From Staphylotrichum longicolle (taxonomy: Eukaryota; Ascomycota; Sordariomycetes; Sordariales; Chaetomiaceae): a stretch of DNA of 64,000 bases. Location: positions 72,468-136,467 of the forward strand of contig JAHCVI010000005.1 of assembly GCA_019096155.1 (NCBI GenBank). The letters are read 5' to 3'. The notes below the pieces were generated by a model, which was not told the origin of the DNA, did no database searches, and saw only the letters and a list, made by a program, of their open reading frames with translations. The first letter of the stretch is position 1. The number at the start of each line of letters is the position of its first letter. Below, one piece after another: positions 57,049 through 64,000 of the stretch. Made by a program: the position numbers and the translations under genes.

Positions 57049-59271
57049 ATGTTACTGTGGATCCCCTGCTTTGGTCTTGGTGCTCGCATGGACTGACGAG
57101 AGCTGAACATTTGCGATTTCGTGATGGAGCGAATGCAATCGCTAACCACGGACCCAAATTTATGGCGCCAGCTGAAACGGCCCGATTCTGCGGCCCACAG
57201 CCAATTGGCCACCTGCCAGACCACCAACAGCTTTCCACTGCCAAAGGACCACAACAACGACTTGAAACAACTTGACGAAAGCAGTTTGATTGCCCAATGT
57301 CGACGTGGAAGCTGCTCCTTGCGACAATTGATGGTATGTGGGAAGGACGGTTGACGGGACTCTAGAACGAGATCGGATACGTCCCGCGGCACGTCGGGGT
57401 GTTGCTCTCTTCCTCAACGTGCCGCATCTCTGAACCTTCCGTTGTCTTGCTGTTTGACAGCATGTTATTGTCAGTCAGGACGACCGAGTTTGTGGTGAGC
57501 CACTCTCTATGTGACTCGAGCTGGATAGCCGTGTCTCGGATCTTCTCTGTGGTGTGATCGCATGACACTGCTTCATCAAGTCGGCATCACACCAATGTAG
57601 AACCTGATGTGCCAGTCCAAACTTGCTTGCGGCAGGTCAGACTCACCAGCAGATACCTGCCACAGACATAAGGTAACTATACCTCGTAACTGCAATGGCA
57701 GTCGGGAGGCTGCTGCTGGGCTGATGGGCAGACCTCGTGCTGCCACACCAGAAACGAAGTGAGTCCATGGTGATTAGTGGGCAGGCAGATACAACAAGAG
57801 GCCGAATCCAGTCTCTAATTCCTGCGCTCGTGTACAAATCGACTCGCGTGTGCAACTGCTCAGTCACATGTCGCCGCAATGGAATGGGTGCATGCAGCCT
57901 GCTCAGGCAGACCATCCGGCCTCGGCGCCTCCGACATATCTTGGCTCCTGCCCCATGCCAAGGCGTCGCAACCATCAGGCCATGCCATCCTCACGCGCAG
58001 TAACGTGATGGCGACGCCTGCCGGAGTCCTTGGCAGTTAAGACCACCCGCTGTGAACGCCATCTGGACTTCGTCTCCGTTGCCGGGATCAAAGTGATGCA
58101 CTGGCCCTTTTCCGCTCGAGACAGTCCACAGAAGGGACAAGGTGGTGAGGAACAGTGGATAACTCAACTAAACAGCGGAGCGGGCCATCTCGTAGCTGAC
58201 GGCACGGAGCGAGCCCGGTTGACACCCACGTCGTCCTCGGCCTCGATCATCAACGACTTGTCCGCCCGGGCCGAGGTTGGCCCCTGCCGCGCCCTGGTTC
58301 GCCTTGATCTTGGAAACATGTTTCGCCTGTGCTGCGAGTCTGCAGGGCTGGTCCGGCAGCGGGAGCTAGCATACTGATGTGGGGAAACGCTATGGTTGCA
58401 CAAACCCGGTCGATGCCCAACTTGTCCATCCGCTCTCGTCAGAATCACCTCATGCCGGCCGGACATTGCACCAAAGTGGCAGCGCGGGGAAGGTGAATGC
58501 CACCTTGGTAGTCAACGCGATGACAGGGCGGGGGATAGGAGAGATAAGGGTGGATACCCGACCAGGACCCCCTGCATCCATTGCTCTCCTCGGAGTCGGG
58601 GTCGAGGGTTGAAATCGCATCGAATGCCTGAATCCCATCATGGAGATATCTATAAGGGCAGATTCGCGAGCTCGATCCTTGTCCATTGTTCGATGACGGC
58701 CACAATCGACCGACGGTTGAGTCGTTGTTCGTGATGTGCATCGTCAGTGCGCCCGCGGGAAGAAACGGGACGGGAGTCGGGTGGGGGAAGGAAGGCGCCA
58801 GAGTGGGATGGCGTCCAGCAATGGCGTGGTTTCGCATGCGAGCACTCCGGCTGTCGGGCCAAGGAACCCCAATGCCCAGCGGGGCCCGCGTCGCCTGATT
58901 GGCCGGCCTGCCTGGATGGCGCGTGGTGGTTTACCCTCTCCAGCAAATTCGGGAGCTCGTGAAAACGAAACCGCCCCCCAGGCCCTCGTCCACCATCCTG
59001 GCTTCTCTTTTTGAACCAGCAACCTGCTCCAGCGCCCAATTCTCCTCCCTCGACCTGTCCTGTATCTCGCTCTCGTCAATTGCCACCAGCCTGTTTATCA
59101 CGCTCCAAGACCAACACTACTAGGACAGCCATCGTCGCGAGGAGAAAAATTTACTGAGCACTGAAAACCTGCCGTGTTTGCCGAAACTGCCGCGCGCCGA
59201 TTCCGACCTTCCTTTGCAACCGACAGCTCCCACAGCACCAACCACACTCAACCCACACCCAAACCGCAATC
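57049..59271. other. Divergent gene-free stretch of 2.2 kb
   Basis: Between the heme lyase (-) and the Kgd4-like gene (+), two divergent nuclear genes for mitochondrial proteins. It should hold both promoters. No further gene recognised. Confidence 0.5.
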
Positions 59272-59746
59272 ATGTTCACCACCAAGGTTCTTCGCCAGGC
59301 TGCTGCGCACGCCGAGCGCACCCCTTCCATCCGCTTCCTCGGCAAGCGCACAATTCCTGGTATGTCCAAGCTCCCCACAGCTGCCAGGTCTTTTGGTGCG
59401 CTGGGCACATGCTGACGCGAACATGTTGGCAGCCTCCGTCGACCACTCTCCTCAGCCCCATCCCGCCTCGCCGACCCACTCTCTCCCCGCCTCGTTCACC
59501 AGCGGTTCTTCCCACTCGACTTTCAGCGCCTACCGCGACCACGCCCAGCAGTTTGGCCCGCTGCGCAAGACGATCAAGGCCGACTCCGGAATCGGCGGAA
59601 ACGCCGGCTCCCAGCTTGGTCCTGTCGCCCCGCCCAAGGGCGTCTTCTTCGACCGCAATGACCTGCCCTCCCGCTTCCACCGCCAGCCTCTCACTGCCGC
59701 TGAGATTGAGGCCATCGAGACTGGCGGCGCTGCGTTGTACGCGTGA
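59272..59746 (+). CDS. KGD4: Mitochondrial alpha-ketoglutarate dehydrogenase subunit 4 (Kgd4/Ymr-31)
   Basis: Exons 59272-59359 and 59433-59746 give 133 residues. A basic N-terminus (MFTTKVLRQAAAHAERTPSIRFLGKRTIP) looks like a mitochondrial presequence. The conserved body has DHSPQPHPASPTHSLPASF, FSAYRDHAQQFGPLR, and the C-terminal block FFDRNDLPSRF then AEIEAIETGGAALY, which marks this small family. It was first listed as mitochondrial ribosomal protein Ymr-31/MRPS36. In yeast and animals it is now known to tether the E3 subunit to the 2-oxoglutarate dehydrogenase complex in the TCA cycle. The splice P|ASVDHSP preserves phase. A divergent heme lyase gene lies 2.2 kb upstream. Confidence 0.93.
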
Positions 59747-60744
59747 GCTCGAAGTGTGTCTTTATTTAACAACGTGACGTTTGTTCTCTTCAACAAGCCC
59801 ATTGGCGGATTGGGTATCACCACAGCGGAATCTCCTTGGCGGTATAGGGGTTTCGGGATTTCCGGACGGGCGCCAACATCTCCCATACCAGTGCTTCTGC
59901 GGTTACTTGGGCCGGCGTTGTGTACGACAGTAGCAGCGTTGCGATGACGCTCAAAATGGACGACAGGCACGCAGGGCGCGGAGCACGGGAGTGTCGGAAG
60001 ACAGACTCCGCCAACTCTAGCAAGCGTGGCCTTTCCTTTTGTTGTATACGGGATTGGGTTGGCTCCGGCTTTTGATGACAGGTCGGGGCTTGCATGTACT
60101 GGAGGAATGGGTGAGGAGGGGTGCATTTCATGGCGTATACCCGGGGCCTGGGCGCCGAATATCGGCAGCAAGTGTCTGGTCTCACAGTATAGATAGGGAT
60201 CACAATATTGAAACATATATTCACCCTATTCCGCAACCCTTGCTTCGCGCTCTCTGTTCTCTTTTCTTGTACTTGGGTGACGACATTCGCTCACCGAGAA
60301 GCAGCATCCCATCGCGAGCAGTATATTCGCTCAGGGATATCCCGAGTGGGCTTGAGGCTCTCTCAGGCCAGTGTGTTCATTTTACTTTGGACTCCAATTC
60401 GCTGTGTGTCAGGTGCAAAGGCAGAAGGAAGACCACGAAAAAGAACAGGAGGAAGAACAGGAGGAAGAACAGGAGGAAGAACAGGAGGAAGAACAGGAGG
60501 AAGAACAGGAGGAAGAACAGGAGGAAGAACAGGAGGAAGAACAGGACGAGGAAAACAGAAGGGGGAACAAGGGATAGAACAGGAGAAAGGAGGGGAGGGA
60601 GAATAGAAGATAGAACAGGAGGATGAGCAGGAGAAATAAGTACCTAGAGAACAGACAAGAAACTACCCCGAATATATAGCTCAAATGGGGCCCTCCCCTA
60701 CGTACTTGAGCAAGACGTCCTGCCGCTGCAAACATGAGAACCCA
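59747..60744. other. Intergenic with a 12-bp minisatellite
   Basis: Downstream of KGD4 and upstream of tRNA-Ile. It holds the repeat listed separately, and no gene. Confidence 0.5.
60442..60551 (+). repeat. 12-bp minisatellite, about nine tandem units
   Basis: The unit AGGAAGAACAGG (in rotation) repeats almost perfectly. All three + frames are open across it (Glu/Gln, Lys/Asn/Arg and Gly/Arg/Thr repeats), so the frames over it are artefacts of the repeat. Confidence 0.93.
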
Positions 60745-60840
60745 GCCCGATTAGCTCAGCTGGTTAGAGCGTCGTACTAATATAACCACAAGTTATCTTG
60801 AGTCATGCGAAGGTCAACAGTTCAATCCTGTTATTGGGCA
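60745..60840 (+). tRNA. tRNA-Ile (AAT), intron-containing
   Basis: Acceptor GCCCGAT pairs with ATTGGGC, discriminator A. D arm GCTC...GAGC; anticodon stem TCGTA/TGCGA with loop CTAATAA and anticodon AAT. A 22-nt intron lies after the base 3' of the anticodon. T arm AACAG-TTCAATC-CTGTT. Spliced length is 74 nt. Confidence 0.93.
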
Positions 60841-61198
60841 TTCTCTCTCTCACTTTTGCTGGTCTTGTCTCGACCCAGTCCCTTTTGTTTTCGTGAAGCA
60901 ACGACCAAGATCTGCCAGTTCCCATCTGCCGGCTCAGAAAGCACCATTCTTTGTGTTTAGACATCTCTTTCACCACTCCCGTATTTCTTTACTCTGTTGA
61001 TACACTCACACAGACGGATGGAGGTGCTACCCCTGACATGACTCGGGTGGTGCGGAGCGGACCCTCACTCTTCTTAACACATGCCATCCCTTGTCTGCAT
61101 TTTTTCACACGACCAGCCCCAAATCCCAATCACATATACCTCATTGCCCACTCTCGAATCCAACACCACAGGCATTTGCCTGCGCCGGCTAGGCCTTC
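60841..61198. other. Spacer between tRNA-Ile and tRNA-Lys
   Basis: 358 bp, pyrimidine-rich, with a T-rich stretch just after tRNA-Ile that could end Pol III transcription. No gene. Confidence 0.5.
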
Positions 61199-61294
61199 GC
61201 CCGGCTAGCTCAATCGGTAGAGCGTGAGACTCTTAAGGATCCCCTTCCAGTCTCCTTCATCTCAAGGTTGTGGGTTCGACCCCCACGTCGGGCT
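61199..61294 (+). tRNA. tRNA-Lys (CTT), intron-containing
   Basis: Acceptor GCCCGGC pairs with GTCGGGC, discriminator T. D arm GCTC...GAGC; anticodon stem TGAGA/TCTCA with loop CTCTTAA and anticodon CTT. A 23-nt intron follows the base 3' of the anticodon. T arm GTGGG-TTCGACC-CCCAC. Spliced length is 73 nt. Confidence 0.95.
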
Positions 61295-61996
61295 CAATTC
61301 CCGTCGTCGATCCGGCGCTTGCTTTTTTGTTTCTTGGTGTTCCAACAAGCAACGGAAGTGGAAGTCAAAAGTCAGAAGGTGAACCGGAAGGACCTGCTGT
61401 GTGCCACACTCCTCGCCACTCTACTCACAACATGGAGAATGAAAAGCCTGAGCCAGGCTCGTTGAATCGTTGACGTATGTAAACTACGAGTGGAGTGCTA
61501 AACTACAGGACTCTTGCACCAATCGTTGACTTCCAGTCTCATGTGCAAACACCTTCCTGGGCCGAACTAAGTAAGGTAATTGAGAGTAAAAGCCCTTTAC
61601 CTTCCAATATGGTCCTGGAGTCTCACCTCGCAACCAGCCCATTCACAGAAGGCAATGCCGTTGAGCCTCCTTCCATTTCAAGATTAGCGGTCGATGTCGG
61701 CAGATGGAGATGGGAGTGTCACGGTAGATTACAGACGGGACATGCTCCAATCCCCGCACTTGACCAACATGCCTTGTAGTATACGGAAGTGATCACCTGC
61801 ATCAGTGGTCTCATGCAACGTTGAACATAGCCGAGACAAGAATGCGCTCCCCGCCCGTGTGAGACGCGAGAGAGTTGGCCTGGCAGGGCAACATAACCCT
61901 TCAATCCAAAAACGTGGCTTGGGTTTTTCTCAGTGTCGAAGGGATTCTGACACGTTCTGAACTCAACTCTCTAAACTTCGTTAACAATCAGCTGCT
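61295..61996. other. Intergenic
   Basis: Between tRNA-Lys and the OPT gene. TTTTTTG follows the tRNA at about 61323-61329 as a likely Pol III stop. Nothing else seen. Confidence 0.5.
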
Positions 61997-64000
61997 ATGG
62001 CCGGTAAGGTTGAGACTAGTGAGGATGCCGAGGTTACCCCTGAGTCCCCAAACCAAGACCCAGAGAAGCCCCAGTACCGGCCCACGGGACATGAACGTAT
62101 CGGAGACCAGATTCCGCACCGGCTGCTGGAGGAACTTGCGCCGAATGGGGAGGGCGAGTACCTCCTCGACAAGATAAACAACATGACTGAGGAGGAGGCG
62201 GTGGCCATCATCCAGGAGTCTTACAAGTTCCACGCCGACGACTGGAACTTCCCAACCGAAATGCGCGAGCGGATGCGGCGTCTGCTAGAGGGCCCCAAAC
62301 AGTATGGCGAAATGTACGACCGTGACTTGAGGGTTGACGCCGTTACCCTTCGCTTCTCTTCCCCCTACCCCGGAGTCCGCGCTGCCGCCGATATTCTCGA
62401 CACCTCGAGTGTGCCAATCGAGACCATACGGGCCTATTTTCTGGGAATCTCGTGGGCTGTCATTGGGACATTCGTGGCGACCTTCTTCAACAGCAGATTC
62501 CCTGCCATCGGTGAGAGAGAGCCTCCAAACAGTTGGCAGAAAACAGCAGATGCTCACAGACCTCTAGGTCTCAGCGGCTCGGTCATCCAGATCTTGTTGT
62601 TCCCCTGCGCCAAATTTCTCGAATGGGGTTTTCCAGACTGGGGTATCACGCTGTTTGGCGTCCGCCATTCTCTCAATCCGGGCCCCTGGACGTTTAAGGA
62701 GCAGATGTTTGCTACGATCACATACAACATATCGATCTACACCACAAACTCATACGGAATGGTAAATCTGCACTCTTTATCTCTTTTAACTGGAACCGAG
62801 ACTAACCAGCAACAGATCCTGGTCCAGAAAATGGATGTGTACTATGGTCTAACCTTCGTCTCCTTCGGCTATCAACTGATGTTGACGCTCTTTGTCCAGC
62901 TGATGGGCATGGGATTTGCAGGCTACCTGCGGCGGTTTAGTGTCTACCCGGTGAAAGCGGCTTGGTTCACCACACTTCCTGTCATTATGATGAATCGGGC
63001 TCTAACTCGTCCAGAGCCACGGGAGAACATCAACGGTTGGACCATCTCACGGTACAGGTTCTTCTACATCTGCACCATCTCAATGGCCATCTACTACTGG
63101 CTTCCCGGGTATCTGTTTAACGCGCTGTCGACATTCAACTGGATGACATGGATCGCCCCTGAGAATCTGACTCTGGCAATCCTCACCGGCTCGTCCCTTG
63201 GACTGGGCCTATTCAACCCCATCACCACCTTCGACTGGAACATCGCCACGAGCTCATACGCCGCTCTTTCCCAGCCCTTCTTCAGTACATGTACCATGTG
63301 GTTTGGTACTCTCCTCAGCGCCCCGATCATTCTCGCCATTTACTACACCAACACGAACTTCACAGCGTATCTGCCCATCAATTCCAGTTCCGCTTTTGCC
63401 AACGACGGCAAGCCATACCGTGTGCAGAATGTCGTGGTCAACAACAAGCTCGACGAGGCAAAATACCAGTCCTACTCTCCGCCTTTCTACTCGGCTGGCT
63501 ACATCCTCACTGTGGGCGCCAACTTTGCCTTCTACCCCGTCTATTTTCTGTACATCATGATCAACCAATGGACGACGGTCGGACGGGCATACGTCGACTT
63601 CTACAAGGGCCTGAGGTACGGCAAGGGCAACTACGAAGACGCCATGGACGTGCACAGCAGGCTGATGGCGCAGTATCCAGAGGTGCCCGACTGGTGGTTC
63701 CTGCTGATCCTCGTGCTCGCCATCGTGGTAGCTTGCGTGTTTCTGTCCATCTACCCGCTCGACACGCCCGTGTGGCTCGTCTTTCTGATCATCGCTGTCA
63801 ACCTGGTCTTTGCCGTGCCGCTGTCGTTGCTGTCGGCCACCACGGGGACGAACCTCAGTCTGGGCTCGCTCATCCAGGTGCTGACGGGGTATCTGCTGCC
63901 CGGGAACCCCAACGCTTTTCTCTTTGCGCAGACCCTCGGATCGTGGGCGCTGGCGGGGTATGGCGACAATTATGTGCAGGACCAGAAGATGGCGCACTAT
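61997..64000 (+). CDS. Oligopeptide transporter, OPT family (3' partial)
   Basis: The frame from ATG 61997 stays open to the window edge, so the C-terminus is missing. Two introns are called at 62511-62567 (57 nt) and 62762-62815 (54 nt). Both are multiples of three and stop-free, so the unspliced frame is also open. Their GT...AG borders interrupt membrane helices, and the second has a CTAAC branch site. An acidic leader of about 120 residues precedes many helices. OPT marks include NSRFPAI|GLSGSVIQIL, a SIYTTNSYGM|ILVQKMDVYYG junction, LFNPITTFDWN and the MAQYPEVPDWWF loop. OPT proteins take up tetra- and pentapeptides, glutathione or metal-peptide complexes with protons at the plasma membrane. 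The substrate is not evident. Confidence 0.92.
   Translation, partial: MAGKVETSEDAEVTPESPNQDPEKPQYRPTGHERIGDQIPHRLLEELAPNGEGEYLLDKINNMTEEEAVAIIQESYKFHADDWNFPTEMRERMRRLLEGPKQYGEMYDRDLRVDAVTLRFSSPYPGVRAAADILDTSSVPIETIRAYFLGISWAVIGTFVATFFNSRFPAIGEREPPNSWQKTADAHRPLGLSGSVIQILLFPCAKFLEWGFPDWGITLFGVRHSLNPGPWTFKEQMFATITYNISIYTTNSYGMVNLHSLSLLTGTETNQQQILVQKMDVYYGLTFVSFGYQLMLTLFVQLMGMGFAGYLRRFSVYPVKAAWFTTLPVIMMNRALTRPEPRENINGWTISRYRFFYICTISMAIYYWLPGYLFNALSTFNWMTWIAPENLTLAILTGSSLGLGLFNPITTFDWNIATSSYAALSQPFFSTCTMWFGTLLSAPIILAIYYTNTNFTAYLPINSSSAFANDGKPYRVQNVVVNNKLDEAKYQSYSPPFYSAGYILTVGANFAFYPVYFLYIMINQWTTVGRAYVDFYKGLRYGKGNYEDAMDVHSRLMAQYPEVPDWWFLLILVLAIVVACVFLSIYPLDTPVWLVFLIIAVNLVFAVPLSLLSATTGTNLSLGSLIQVLTGYLLPGNPNAFLFAQTLGSWALAGYGDNYVQDQKMAHY

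Noticed and set aside
60208..60735. Frames across the 12-bp minisatellite that look like acidic or basic repeat proteins
   Set aside because: All forward frames are open through the repeat and none has a supported start or flanking domain.

Overview
This window is nuclear DNA of a filamentous ascomycete, most likely a Sordariomycete close to the Sordariales. The genes are GC-rich with C/G-ending codons. Introns are short (about 50-120 nt) with GT...AG borders. The gene set is typical of moulds: HET, 2EXR, GH43, OPT, MARVEL and an ENA-type ATPase. I see no transposon, virus, CRISPR array or prokaryotic operon. Exon borders were joined by hand from splice sites and reading phase. Summed exon lengths are multiples of three for every complete spliced gene except one GH43 gene.

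Layout. 0-8 kb: a left-truncated siderophore acyltransferase (+), a 2EXR protein with an acidic, SUMO-interaction-like tail (-), a short-chain dehydrogenase (+) and a small internally duplicated protein (+). 8-18 kb: a sugar transporter (-), polynucleotide kinase/phosphatase (+) and a concentrative nucleoside transporter (+). 18-25 kb: an F-box-like gene with broken frames, a divergent pair of secreted GH43 arabinan-degrading genes around a shared promoter (the + member carries a one-base frameshift), and a secreted Ser/Thr-rich protein. 25-34 kb: a HET protein, a hemerythrin-like protein, a DHA1 drug:H+ antiporter behind a 240-bp CAA microsatellite, and an IlvD/Edd dehydratase of the sugar-acid type. 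34-39 kb is a 5.2-kb gene-free stretch. 39-49 kb: a disordered Ser/Pro-rich protein, a MARVEL membrane protein and an ENA-type cation ATPase (-). 51-64 kb: tRNA-Ala, mevalonate diphosphate decarboxylase, a RUS/DUF647 protein, holocytochrome c synthase (-), the mitochondrial Kgd4/Ymr-31 protein, tRNA-Ile, tRNA-Lys and a right-truncated OPT transporter.

Functional links are modest. The GH43 pair should act together on arabinan outside the cell, and a sugar transporter and a sugar-acid-type dehydratase lie 10-12 kb to either side, but nothing shows a formal cluster. The other genes are housekeeping (ergosterol, DNA repair, mitochondria, salt export) or accessory genes in ordinary fungal arrangement. 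I found no clearly new biological system. The strongest leads are the SIM-rich 2EXR protein, the phase-breaking microsatellite at the transporter N-terminus and the frameshifted arabinanase.
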